The notes: a model not told the origin generated them from the letters alone. A stretch of 15,292 bases of DNA from Candidatus Sulfopaludibacter sp. SbA3 (GCA_945900935.1 CAMDKT010000058.1:1-15292), one strand, 5' to 3'; numbered from the stretch's first letter, positions 6,887-14,902 are shown. Numbers and translations are program-made.

Positions 6887-9397
6887 ATGAAATGGCTGCT
6901 CGCCGTCGCGGTTGTGGTGTCTCTACCCGCCGCCGAAACTCCGGCTGAGTTCTTCGAAACCAATGTCCGCCCCATATTGGCCAGGAACTGCTTCTCCTGC
7001 CACACCCACAGCAAACTGGGCGGTCTGGCAATGCTATCCCGCGAAGACCTCTTGAAAGGCGGCAAAACCGGCCCCGCCATCACTTCCGGCGATCCGGACA
7101 AAAGCCTCCTCATTCAAGCCATCACCCATCAGCACGAGCGCCTGAAAATGCCGCCCTCCGGCAAGCTCGACGCCGCCTCCGTCACCGCTATTAAAACGTG
7201 GATCCGAGACGGTGCCGTCTGGCCCGAAGGCCCCAAAGCCAAGCAGTACGCCGTCACCAGCGAACAGCGCGAATGGTGGGCCTTCCAGCCCGTAAAGAAC
7301 CCCGCGCCTCCAACCGTCAGGAACAAGGCCTGGATCAAGAACCCCATCGACGCCTTTATCCTGAACGCCCTCGAAGCCAAGAACCTCAAACCCACTCCCG
7401 CGGCCGATCGCCGCGCACTGATCCGCCGGGCAACCCTCGACCTCACCGGCCTTCCCGCCGCCGCCGCCGATATCGATGCTTTCCTCGCCGACAAATCTCC
7501 CAACGCTTTCGCCGCCGTCGTCGACCGCCTCCTCGCCTCACCCCATTACGGCGAACGCTGGGGCCGCATCTGGCTCGACGTCGCCCGTTACTCCGACGAC
7601 AAACTCAACTCCACCATGGACGAGCCCCGGCCCAATGCCTACCGCTTCCGCGACTGGGTCGTCCAGGCACTGAACAAGGACATGCCCTACGACACGTTTG
7701 TCAAAGCGCAACTTGCCGGCGACCTGATGGACAACCCCGATCTCATCGCCGGCACCGGCCTTTATGGCCTCAGCCCCGAGTTTCAGGATGATCGTGTCGA
7801 CGTCACCACCCGCGGGTTTCTGGCCCTAACCGTCGCCTGCGCCCAATGCCACGATCACAAATTCGATCCCATCCCCACCAAGGATTACTACTCCCTGCTC
7901 GGCGTCTTCAACAGTTCCAAACAGAACGAATTCCCGCTCGCCGATAAAGCCGCGGTCGCTACCTGGACCCAGCAGAAAAAGGCCCTTGATAAGGCCAAGG
8001 AAACTCTCAGCAGCTTCTACGCCAAGCAGGCCGAACAGCTCTCCGAAATGTTCGCCGCCAAGGCCGACAAATACCTGCTCGCCGCCCAGGACAAAGGCCC
8101 CTACGACGGCTTGGACGCCGAGACTATCCAGCGCGTTCGCAACTATCTGAAGAAAAAGGATCGCCTCGCCAAAGTTGCCGAGGACCCGGCGTTGTTCCGC
8201 GCTGAACTCATGGCCGTCCAGGAGGAAAAGAAGGAAGTCGACGAAACGAACAACATCCGGCTCGGCGGCTCCAAAGAACGCGGCGATCTCTCCCAGGCCA
8301 ACCTCCTCTCCCTCGCCCCTGAAAAATTCTATCTGTGGCGGGATTTCTATCGCGCCGGCGGCGTGTTCCACTACGGTCCCGGCAAGATAGAGCGTTTCCT
8401 CGAAGGCCCATGGCGCGAACATCTGCATCTTCTAAAGCAAATCGTCGAAGTAGCGCAAAAAGCGTTGCCCGGGCAGTACCCGTTCCTCCACGCGATGACC
8501 GATTCGGAAAAGCCGCGCAACGAACGCATTCACGTGCGCGGCAACCGCGCCAACCTCGGCGACGAAGCCCCCCGCGGCTGGCTCACCATTCTCTCCGCCA
8601 AACCCGAACCGGTGAAGTTTGAAAAAGGCAGCGGCCGTCTCGAACTCGCCGAGCGCATCGCCGCCAAGGACAATCCGCTCACTCCCCGCGTCATGGTCAA
8701 CCGCATCTGGCAAGGCCATTTTGGCGAGGGCATTGTCCGGACCACTTCCAACTTCGGCCGCCTCGGCGAACAGCCCTCGCACCCCGAGTTGCTCGACTAT
8801 CTGGCCAGTAAATTCATGGAACAAAACTGGTCCATGAAATCGATGCACCGCGAGATCCTGCTGTCGGCGACATACCAGATGGCTGGCGGAAACATCGAAG
8901 GGGAAAATCGTCTCCTTGAGCAGTTCCCCGCGCGCCGTCTTGACGCCGAGTCGCTCCGCGATTCCATTCTCGCCGTCTCCGGCCGCCTCGATCCAGCCAT
9001 CGGCGGCAAAGCCTTCCCGCTGGAAGACACGAAGCAGACACGCCGCACGATTTACGGCTACGTCAGCCGCCGCCGGACCGACACGATGTTGAACCTGTTC
9101 GACTTTCCCAACCCCAACGCCACCAGCGAAAAACGCGTCAATACCGACGTGCCTTTACAGCGCCTGTTCCTGCTGAACAGCGCGTTAATGGCCGACTCCG
9201 CCGAAGCGCTGGACAAGAAAGCCGAAGCCGCCACTCCCGATGAGCGGATCCGCAAAGGTTACCGCGCGATCTTTGGCCGCGTTCCCACAAAGGCCGAACT
9301 CGACCTCGGCCTGCAATACGTCAAGGCGGGGGGCGACGCATGGCCGCAGTACTGGCAAGTCCTGTTGGCGACCGATGAATTTCTGATGGTGAGGTAA
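6887..9397 (+). CDS. PSD1 domain protein: PSCyt1 + DUF1549 + DUF1553
   Basis: This is an 836-residue exported cytochrome-type protein. A signal peptide occupies about residues 1-16 (MKWLLAVAVVVSLPAA). A planctomycete-type cytochrome c domain (about 20-115) follows, with heme motif CFSCH at 35-39 and a possible distal Met in LKMPPSGKL. DUF1549 spans about 150-350, opening with NPIDAFILNALEAKNLKP and holding a second heme-like motif CAQCH at 318-322 (CAQCHDHKFDPIPTKDYY). A charged helical linker leads to DUF1553 from about 582 (NPLTPRVMVNRIWQGHFGEG) to the C-terminus. This architecture is typical of Planctomycetota, Verrucomicrobiota and Solibacter-like Acidobacteriota, where it sits beside a DUF1501 gene as here. 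The biochemical role is not established; redox function in the periplasm is likely. Start by leaderless ATG. Confidence 0.92.
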   Translation: MKWLLAVAVVVSLPAAETPAEFFETNVRPILARNCFSCHTHSKLGGLAMLSREDLLKGGKTGPAITSGDPDKSLLIQAITHQHERLKMPPSGKLDAASVTAIKTWIRDGAVWPEGPKAKQYAVTSEQREWWAFQPVKNPAPPTVRNKAWIKNPIDAFILNALEAKNLKPTPAADRRALIRRATLDLTGLPAAAADIDAFLADKSPNAFAAVVDRLLASPHYGERWGRIWLDVARYSDDKLNSTMDEPRPNAYRFRDWVVQALNKDMPYDTFVKAQLAGDLMDNPDLIAGTGLYGLSPEFQDDRVDVTTRGFLALTVACAQCHDHKFDPIPTKDYYSLLGVFNSSKQNEFPLADKAAVATWTQQKKALDKAKETLSSFYAKQAEQLSEMFAAKADKYLLAAQDKGPYDGLDAETIQRVRNYLKKKDRLAKVAEDPALFRAELMAVQEEKKEVDETNNIRLGGSKERGDLSQANLLSLAPEKFYLWRDFYRAGGVFHYGPGKIERFLEGPWREHLHLLKQIVEVAQKALPGQYPFLHAMTDSEKPRNERIHVRGNRANLGDEAPRGWLTILSAKPEPVKFEKGSGRLELAERIAAKDNPLTPRVMVNRIWQGHFGEGIVRTTSNFGRLGEQPSHPELLDYLASKFMEQNWSMKSMHREILLSATYQMAGGNIEGENRLLEQFPARRLDAESLRDSILAVSGRLDPAIGGKAFPLEDTKQTRRTIYGYVSRRRTDTMLNLFDFPNPNATSEKRVNTDVPLQRLFLLNSALMADSAEALDKKAEAATPDERIRKGYRAIFGRVPTKAELDLGLQYVKAGGDAWPQYWQVLLATDEFLMVR

Positions 9398-9402
9398 ACA
9401 CA

Positions 9403-10731
9403 ATGATGACCCGGCGCGAAATATTGCAATCCGTGGGCATGGGATTCGGCGGCTGCGGCCTCGCCAGCGCCGCCGCCACCACGCATTTCCCCGTCAAAGC
9501 GAAACACATTATTTTCGTTTTCCTGAACGGCGGTCCTTCTCAGGTCGATACCTTCGATCCCAAGCCCGAGTTGCAAAAGCACCACGGCAAGCCCATGCCC
9601 GCCGGCCCGAATTTGCGCACCGAGCGCAAAACCGGAAACCTGCTCGGGTCGCCATTTACGTTCCATCGCCGCGGTAAAAGCGGCATCGAGATCAGCGAGA
9701 TATTCCCGCGCCTCGGCCAGAACATTGATGAATTCGCCGTCATCCGCTCCATGTATACGGACCGGCCCAATCACGAGCCGTCACTGTTGATCATGAACTG
9801 CGGCGTGCCGCTGCCGGGCAAGCCATCGATGGGAAGCTGGCTCAGTTACGGCCTCGGGTCGATGAACAAGAACCTGCCCGGTTTCGTCGTCTTGTGCCCC
9901 GGCGTGCCCGTCATTGGGAGTCAGTTGTGGTCGTCAGCCTTCCTGCCCGCCGTTCATCAGGGCGTGCATTTGGAGACGAAGGAGAAGGACGTTCGCAAGC
10001 TGGTGCCTTACATCACGCCCCGCCGCGGCGCCGAAGAGCAGCGCCGCCAAATGGACCTGTTGGCGTCGTTGAACAAACTGCAAGCCGAGAGCAAATTCGA
10101 AAGCGGCGTCGAATCGATGGAGGTCGCCTTCCGCATGCAGAAGGAAGCGCCCGAAGTTTTCGACATCACCAAAGAACCCGAAAAAGTGCGTGAGCGTTAT
10201 GGCGACACCGCCATCGGCCGCGGCTGCCTTATGGCCCGCCGTATGGTCGAAAAGGGTGTGCGCATGGTGCAGATCTATCACGGCAACGGCCAGCCCTGGG
10301 ATAACCACGACGATATCCAGATCCATCGGACCCTGGCGCGCGAGGCCGATCCCGCAATCGGCTCGCTGATCGAAGATCTCCGCGAACGCGACATGCTGAA
10401 GGAGACCATTGTGCTAGTCGGCGGCGAATTCGGACGGACACCCAGCGTCGAAGTCAGTGGCCTGGTGACGCACCAGAACGGGCGCGATCACAATAACCAC
10501 GGCTATTCCATGCTCGTCGCCGGCGGCGGATTCAAGGGCGGCATCACGTATGGAGCAACCGACGACTTCGGATTCAAGGCTGTGGACAAGCGAGTCTACG
10601 CCCACGACCTGCAAGCGACGATGCTGCATCAAATGGGGATCGATCATACCAAGCTGACCTACCGCTACGGCGGCCGCGATTTCCGCCTCACCGATGTCGG
10701 CGGCAGTGTCATTCACGATTTGCTGGCGTGA
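9403..10731 (+). CDS. DUF1501 family protein, Tat-exported, alkaline-phosphatase-like
   Basis: This 442-residue protein has an N-terminal TRREILQSVG with a hydrophobic stretch and Ala-rich cleavage region (about residue 25), consistent with twin-arginine export. The DUF1501 body follows: FVFLNGGPSQVDTFDPKP, IRSMYTDRPNHEPSL, the invariant-looking VGGEFGRTP at about 346-354, and NGRDHNNHGYSMLVAGGG. DUF1501 is a sulfatase/alkaline-phosphatase-fold family whose Asp, His and Asn residues would bind metal, but no substrate is known. It starts 5 nt after the PSD1 gene, with GAGG overlapping that gene's end, so the two are one operon and probably function together. Its stop is 9 bp from the convergent actin-like gene's stop, with no obvious terminator. 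Confidence 0.92.
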   Translation: MMTRREILQSVGMGFGGCGLASAAATTHFPVKAKHIIFVFLNGGPSQVDTFDPKPELQKHHGKPMPAGPNLRTERKTGNLLGSPFTFHRRGKSGIEISEIFPRLGQNIDEFAVIRSMYTDRPNHEPSLLIMNCGVPLPGKPSMGSWLSYGLGSMNKNLPGFVVLCPGVPVIGSQLWSSAFLPAVHQGVHLETKEKDVRKLVPYITPRRGAEEQRRQMDLLASLNKLQAESKFESGVESMEVAFRMQKEAPEVFDITKEPEKVRERYGDTAIGRGCLMARRMVEKGVRMVQIYHGNGQPWDNHDDIQIHRTLAREADPAIGSLIEDLRERDMLKETIVLVGGEFGRTPSVEVSGLVTHQNGRDHNNHGYSMLVAGGGFKGGITYGATDDFGFKAVDKRVYAHDLQATMLHQMGIDHTKLTYRYGGRDFRLTDVGGSVIHDLLA

Positions 10732-10740
10732 GGAACACCG

Positions 10741-11748
10741 TCACATCTCACTCAAAGCCGCAATAAGCGCCCCCTTTGCCGTCGCCGTCAGCGGATTCCC
10801 CGCCAGCCGTATCTCCGACAACGGCACCGGGAAATGCACGGCCCGGATCGCCTGCTCAAACCGGTCCCGAAATCCCTGCGGCATCGTACTCCCGCCGCTC
10901 AATATCATCGGAATCGGCCGCCCCAGCCGCGGCAAACTCTTCGACTTCGCGAACACGTCTTTCATCGCGCCGACGAGCGTGTGGATCAGGTCATCGTAAT
11001 AAACTGAAATTACCTGGTGCGCCTTCTCCTGCTGCGCGCCGCCGAAAACGAAGCTGTTTTCCTTGATCAACCGCACACGCGTTGCCAACTCATTCGTCAC
11101 CGCCGCCGCGCTCGAATCAATATAATCGCCCGCCTTCGGCACACTAAACGAGATTACAGGAACCGCCAAATACGACATGCAAACATTGCACAACCCGCCG
11201 CCCACGCTGATCCCAATCCCGGTATAATTCGATGCTTCCAACTCGCTGTACACCACCGCCAGCCCCTCGCTCACCGATTTGGCGTCGTACCCCAACTCCG
11301 TCAGCATTTGACGTAATGACGCCTCGTGGAAGGTCGCCGTTTCCGCCGCCCCCGCCGGCGCCGCCGGAACGCTAAAAAACAACTTCTGCCGCGCATGTTT
11401 CGCCGCGCCCAGCAGATTGCGCAGCAACTCCTGCAACATCGTCAAACTCTCCGGCTCATCGGGATTCAGAAAGCCCCGCGCCATCGGCCGGCGCGATTCC
11501 GCCCCCAACAAATCCGCGAACCGCTCGCTTTCATTCCCTTGCACCAGAATCTCGTTCGCCCGAACCGTGTGCGGCACGTTCTCTTTCCGCAGGACACTCT
11601 CGGTAAACTTCGACCCCGGCAGTGTCACGAACGAATTCAATTCGCTCCGGTAAATGTAGTTCGTCTCGCTCGGCCACGCCGCCACAATGCGGCTCGTCCC
11701 GACGTCCAAACCCACCGGCGTGGACCCATCGGAATAGCGATATGTCAT
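10741..11748 (-). CDS. MreB-like actin-family ATPase
   Basis: This 335-residue protein has the actin/Hsp70 fold signature: phosphate-1 loop GLDVGTSRIVAA at 13-24, phosphate-2-like GIGISVGGGLCNVCMSY from 178, a following AGDYIDSSAAAV that resembles MreB, and adenosine motif MILSGGSTMPQGF at 281-293. The usual Asp before the second glycine loop (DIGGGTT in MreB/FtsA) is replaced by Ser181, which may change hydrolysis. The length is close to MreB, but overall motifs differ enough that it is not canonical MreB, and no MreC/MreD/RodA genes are near. Its ATG overlaps the stop of the upstream amidase by 4 nt, pointing to tightly coupled synthesis and a possible cell-wall role. A PilM/FtsA-like protein is an alternative. 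Confidence 0.75.
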   Translation of the reverse strand: MTYRYSDGSTPVGLDVGTSRIVAAWPSETNYIYRSELNSFVTLPGSKFTESVLRKENVPHTVRANEILVQGNESERFADLLGAESRRPMARGFLNPDEPESLTMLQELLRNLLGAAKHARQKLFFSVPAAPAGAAETATFHEASLRQMLTELGYDAKSVSEGLAVVYSELEASNYTGIGISVGGGLCNVCMSYLAVPVISFSVPKAGDYIDSSAAAVTNELATRVRLIKENSFVFGGAQQEKAHQVISVYYDDLIHTLVGAMKDVFAKSKSLPRLGRPIPMILSGGSTMPQGFRDRFEQAIRAVHFPVPLSEIRLAGNPLTATAKGALIAALSEM

Positions 11749-12926
11749 TGAATAGAACTCCTTGTTTCCGACTCGGAAAAGTCCAGATGGCGGAGTGGGT
11801 CGACCACTTCTTTGAATCGTTTCGACAGAAATCGCCGGTACGCCGCCGTTGATAACCCTCGCCGCGTCGCTTCCACGCGCAGATTCGTCTCACCCGCGCT
11901 GATTCCGTCCTGCAGTTCTTCGGCGGCGAGATCTACGTAACGATCTTCAAACCGAAATCCGAAAAGCGTTATCGCCGGTAACGGAGTTAGATAATTCTCC
12001 GGCAATCCAAGTTTCGCGAAGGGGAATCCGGCCGACCAGTCCGTGTGATACCCCACACCCATATTCCGCGGATTCACCGACACCTGCGCATGTGTCACGC
12101 AGTTCGCCGCCGGAATCCGGTATCGGGATCGCAATATATCCGTCAGCAGCCTCGCGCTCATCACCTGTGGCTCCGTCACGCTCGGCTTGCCACTCTCACC
12201 GCGCGACTGGCCATCAAACGAGACACCCAGAAAACTGTGGTTCATGTTGACGAAGTAGTACGTCCCATCGGCCCATACGGACTCGCCGGCGTGGTTCGCC
12301 GACTCGTTCTCCGGCACGGTTCGAAACACCCGCCCAAACCGGTCGATCACGTAATGGTACGCGCGCCGCGACCGCACGTAACCCAAAGTGCCATCCGCCG
12401 CCCGCCGCAACTCCCGGTTATTTGCCTCCTGATACGCCCCCGCGTCCGATTCCGTAGTGTGGAACACAATCCCATACGGTGCCGGACTCTCCTCGCGCGC
12501 GCCATTATCCATTCGCCATCGCTGAAACGGAACCGCCTCGCGTGGCACCGCGCTGTAACGCTTCTCAATCCGCAGGCCGTTGCTGTACATTTCATGGTCT
12601 ATCGTATTCTCGACCGTCCACACATTCGCGAACAGATCGAACCGTGAAGACGCCTGCACGCTCCGCCGCGGCGCCGCGCCGTCGGTGATCATCGGAATCG
12701 GCAACAGCAGCGCCGCCGCTACAAATGCGCTCACACGGTGTAACTTTGTGTTCGCCAGTGCGCGCCGAAACGGCCGCCTCGACCAATACGCCGCTGATCC
12801 ACGCAAATACCCCAGCCTCTCTATCGGATCTTCAATCCGCTCCGCCCGCCAGCTCAAATACTTGGCAAGCACCCGCCCCGGCGCTCGAAGGCGCGTCACG
12901 CGGGCGACACTGGTTACGCTGCTCAT
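11745..12926 (-). CDS. membrane-anchored N-acetylmuramoyl-L-alanine amidase (Amidase_2/PGRP fold)
   Basis: This is a 393-residue protein. A basic cytoplasmic N-terminus of about 63 residues is followed by one hydrophobic segment (about 64-82, ending in LLLPIPMITDGA) and a large periplasmic part. The Amidase_2 core runs from about 150 to 305: IVFHTTES (His156), AYHYVIDRFGRVFRTV, NHSFLGVSF, VTHAQVS (His279) and GYHTDWSAGFPF (His294, Asp296). His156, His279 and Asp296 would match the zinc ligands of AmpD-type amidases, which cleave the MurNAc-L-Ala bond. An extra C-terminal region (about 310-393) is not recognised. It is the first gene of an operon with the MreB-like ATPase. The long N-terminal cytoplasmic tail is unusual and might contact that filament protein; this is speculation. 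Confidence 0.8.
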   Translation of the reverse strand: MSSVTSVARVTRLRAPGRVLAKYLSWRAERIEDPIERLGYLRGSAAYWSRRPFRRALANTKLHRVSAFVAAALLLPIPMITDGAAPRRSVQASSRFDLFANVWTVENTIDHEMYSNGLRIEKRYSAVPREAVPFQRWRMDNGAREESPAPYGIVFHTTESDAGAYQEANNRELRRAADGTLGYVRSRRAYHYVIDRFGRVFRTVPENESANHAGESVWADGTYYFVNMNHSFLGVSFDGQSRGESGKPSVTEPQVMSARLLTDILRSRYRIPAANCVTHAQVSVNPRNMGVGYHTDWSAGFPFAKLGLPENYLTPLPAITLFGFRFEDRYVDLAAEELQDGISAGETNLRVEATRRGLSTAAYRRFLSKRFKEVVDPLRHLDFSESETRSSIQ

Positions 12927-12974
12927 TCCAAAACGTGGCCTGTTCGTCTATCGAACGAAGCCTAATTATTACTT

Positions 12975-13003
12975 ATAGTACGCAACCCTTAGTCGCAGGA
13001 CAA
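12975..13003 (-). promoter_or_regulatory. putative sigma-70 promoter of the amidase/actin operon
   Basis: On the minus strand TTGTCC (13003-12998) and TACTAT (12980-12975) are separated by 17 nt, each matching four of six consensus bases. The resulting leader would be about 40 nt. It contains an inverted repeat GTTCG/CGAAC at 12942-12956 with a 5-nt loop. Confidence 0.4.
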
Positions 13004-13019
13004 GATTACCCCTACTAAT

Positions 13020-13835
13020 CTAGGGCTCAAGCGGCAAAACTCTGGATTCCGACTGGAATTTCCGGAAATCCGAGTACGAGATCTCAACGTCGACGCGCAT
13101 TTTTTTCAACAAGGCCAACCGCGCGTCGAAATCCACCTTGATCCGCACCGGCATCCAAAGTTCATTGTTTACATAGCTTTTCTCCAGCGAGAACCGCGCT
13201 CCCCCCTCCAACCGCGCCAGCACGAGTCCGAATGAAACCGAATCGATCGCCTCCGCCTCCAACTTCAACAGCGTCGAATCCTGCTTCGCGACATAAAAGC
13301 GGCCTTTGAATTTTGTCAACATCTTCGCCCGCGAATCCCGCGGCTGATACGACGGCACGGGCGTCGCGTCAATCATCCACGCGCCCCGTCCCGCAACGTT
13401 TGCCTCTCCCGCGAGTTGAAACGAATACGCGTTGGGAATCTCCTGTAAAAATGCCCGGCGGCGACGACGCTCTCGCGCATACTTCGCGACTCGGCTTTCC
13501 TGTTGACGCGGCGTCTCCCGCGCTCGTTCCGCCGCCAGTTTGTCGATTTTCGCCTGTTCCTTTTTCTGCTCCGCGGCCGTCAGAGGCTTCCCGTCACTGG
13601 CCACCAGCCGCCGGTAAGGCTGCCCGTAGAGACTCATGATTTCATTCGTCTCCGACTGCCGCTTCGTCCGCTGCCCGTTCTTCCATTCCTGCTCCGACGA
13701 CGTCTCCAAATACGCCTAGTGCCGTGCCAGATCATCGTCCCGCTGGTCCCCCCGCAAACTCTTTTCGATGATCGCCCGCGGGTCCTGCGCGCAAATCGAC
13801 AGCCCCGCCAATGCAAGAACCAATCGCATGATCAT
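13020..13835 (-). pseudogene. secreted LolA-like acidobacterial protein interrupted by an in-frame TAG
   Basis: From the ATG at 13835 (or 13829) the frame encodes a signal peptide, MIMRLVLALAGLSICA, with cleavage before QDPRA. It continues ...GDQRDDDLARH and meets TAG at 13716-13718. The same frame continues without a break: AYLETSSEQEWKNG, SLYGQPYRRLVASDGKPL, FLQEIPNAYSFQLAG, a strand-rich C-terminal half with SVSFGLVLARLEGGARFSLE, and NNELWMPVRIKVDF, stop at 13020. Total length would be about 271 residues. I recognise it as a secreted family with a LolA-like fold, function unknown, common in Acidobacteriota. Homologues usually have Tyr near the stop (NYTY-like), one base from TAG. GGGGG lies upstream of the start. 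The alternative TTG start at 13709 would discard the signal peptide. Confidence 0.75.
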
Positions 13836-13857
13836 CAGACGCCCCCAACCATCCAAA

Positions 13858-13881
13858 GTTGCTAAAAGAAGGTTGCTAAAA
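13858..13881. repeat. 10-bp direct repeat in a divergent promoter region
   Basis: GTTGCTAAAA occurs at 13858-13867 and again at 13872-13881, 14 bp apart. The second copy overlaps the TAAAAT box of the SIS gene, and a minus-strand TACTAT lies at 13886-13881. It may be an operator or only promoter-rich sequence. Confidence 0.35.
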
Positions 13882-13882
13882 T
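13877..13882 (+). promoter_or_regulatory. -10-like hexamer for a leaderless start at 13891
   Basis: TAAAAT (five of six consensus bases) ends 8 nt before the ATG, with no Shine-Dalgarno in between. Confidence 0.45.
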
Positions 13883-13890
13883 AGTAAGCA

Positions 13891-14448
13891 ATGGATTCCA
13901 TTGCAAAGTACCAGCACGATTTAACCGAAACCATCCGCGGCATCGACACCGGCGGCGTTCGCAAAGCGGTCGCCCTTTTCGCCGAAGCCCGTGAAACCGG
14001 CAACACCATCTTCGTCTGCGGCAACGGAGGCAGCGCCAGCTCCGCTTCCCACTTCGTCTGCGATGTCTTGAAAGGTGCCAGCTTCGGCCGCGACAAGAAG
14101 TTCCGCATCCTCAGCCTTAACGACAACCTGCCCGCTCTCACGGCCTACTCCAACGATGTCGGCTACGACGTCGTCTTCGCCGAGCAACTCAAGAACTTCG
14201 CCAAACCCGGCGACGTGTTCCTCGCCATCAGCGGTTCTGGCAACTCCCCCAACGTCCTCCGCGGCATCGAAACAGCCAACGCCATGGGTTGCAAAACCAT
14301 CGCCATGACCGGCCGCGACGGCGGCAAACTCGGCCCCCTCGCTCAACTCCATCTCCATGTGCCCAACCCCCACATGGGCCGGATCGAAGATGCCCACATG
14401 GCCATGTGCCATATGATCGCCTACCACTTCATGGAAGAATCGTACTGA
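13891..14448 (+). CDS. SIS-domain sugar-phosphate isomerase, GmhA-like
   Basis: This 185-residue cytosolic protein fits the GmhA (sedoheptulose-7-phosphate isomerase) family in length and motifs: CGNGGSASSASHF at 43-55 and SGSGNSPNV at 114-122 for phosphate binding, then GRDGGKLG, and RIEDAHMAMCHMIAYHF near the C-terminus. GmhA makes heptose phosphate for LPS core or GDP-heptose. By alignment from memory to the known zinc/catalytic set His61, Glu65, Gln172, His180 of E. coli GmhA, the equivalents here are His54, Asp58, Glu166 and His174. Two ligands are thus changed, so another ketose/aldose phosphate substrate is possible. No other heptose genes are adjacent. It is divergent from the amber-interrupted gene and convergent with rbfA. 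Confidence 0.82.
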   Translation: MDSIAKYQHDLTETIRGIDTGGVRKAVALFAEARETGNTIFVCGNGGSASSASHFVCDVLKGASFGRDKKFRILSLNDNLPALTAYSNDVGYDVVFAEQLKNFAKPGDVFLAISGSGNSPNVLRGIETANAMGCKTIAMTGRDGGKLGPLAQLHLHVPNPHMGRIEDAHMAMCHMIAYHFMEESY

Positions 14449-14499
14449 TACAACTTTGCCGCCTGCCGCGAGTTGCGCGATGACCCACAGGCCGATGCA

Positions 14500-14532
14500 G
14501 GGAAAGGGCTATTCCTTCGGCCTGCCCTTCCG
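14500..14532. terminator. possible bidirectional hairpin between convergent genes
   Basis: GGGAAAGGGC and GCCCTTCC arms flank a loop of about 14 nt at the 3' end of rbfA, between the convergent SIS gene and rbfA. The core AAGGGC/GCCCTT pairs over 6 bp. There is no T-tract, so the terminator role is weakly supported. Confidence 0.2.
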
Positions 14533-14859
14533 GATCCGTTTCATGATCTTGTTCAAATGATGCGGGTCGATTACGGCGTCGAGTTCAAACTGCAGATCCG
14601 GCGTCCGGTGCAGCGCCAACCGGTGCGCCACCTGAGTACGCAAATACGCCCGCGCGTTCTCCAATGCCCCCATCGCCACCTCCCGCTCCTCGGCGTTCGT
14701 TAGCGCTACCATCACCCGGGCTTTCCGGCCGTCGGGGGCGATATGCACGTCGGTGACGGTGACCCCCTCGACACGGGGGTCACTCATCTCATACTCAATT
14801 AGCTCGGTCAATTCCTCGCGGATCTGCTCGGAGACACGCTGCAGGCGAATGGCTTCCAT
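14509..14859 (-). CDS. rbfA: ribosome-binding factor A
   Basis: This 116-residue single-domain KH-fold protein matures the 30S subunit by binding the 16S rRNA helix 1 region. RbfA features are the N-terminal helix RLQRVSEQIREELTELIEYE, then DPRVEGVTVTDVHIAPDG, ARVMVALTNAEE, LRTQVAHRLALHRTPDLQF and a basic end (IMKRIRKGRPKE). The ATG at 14859 fits the family start; GGGAG lies about 12 nt upstream and GATACT at 14887-14882 may be the -10. The frame stays open upstream to 15207, but that part overlaps the divergent lipoprotein gene. Many bacteria place rbfA next to infB and truB; here it stands alone. Confidence 0.9.
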   Translation of the reverse strand: MEAIRLQRVSEQIREELTELIEYEMSDPRVEGVTVTDVHIAPDGRKARVMVALTNAEEREVAMGALENARAYLRTQVAHRLALHRTPDLQFELDAVIDPHHLNKIMKRIRKGRPKE

Positions 14860-14890
14860 GGCGATGCTGTTCTCCCTTCCCAGTATCGCG

Positions 14891-14896
14891 TACTCT
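14891..14896 (+). promoter_or_regulatory. -10-like hexamer for a leaderless start at 14903
   Basis: TACTCT lies 6 nt before the ATG at 14903, the same spacing as the box before 6887. No Shine-Dalgarno is present. The divergent gap to rbfA is only 43 bp. Confidence 0.4.
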
Positions 14897-14902
14897 GTAA
14901 CT

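Noticed and set aside
7826..8428. 200-residue open frame on the minus strand inside the PSD1 gene
   Set aside because: It lies wholly antisense to a strong multi-domain gene, has no recognisable motif, and high GC produces such frames often.
13921..14427. 168-residue Gly/Ala/Asp-rich minus-strand frame over the SIS gene
   Set aside because: Composition is that expected from antisense of a GC-rich gene; the SIS gene has clear motifs.
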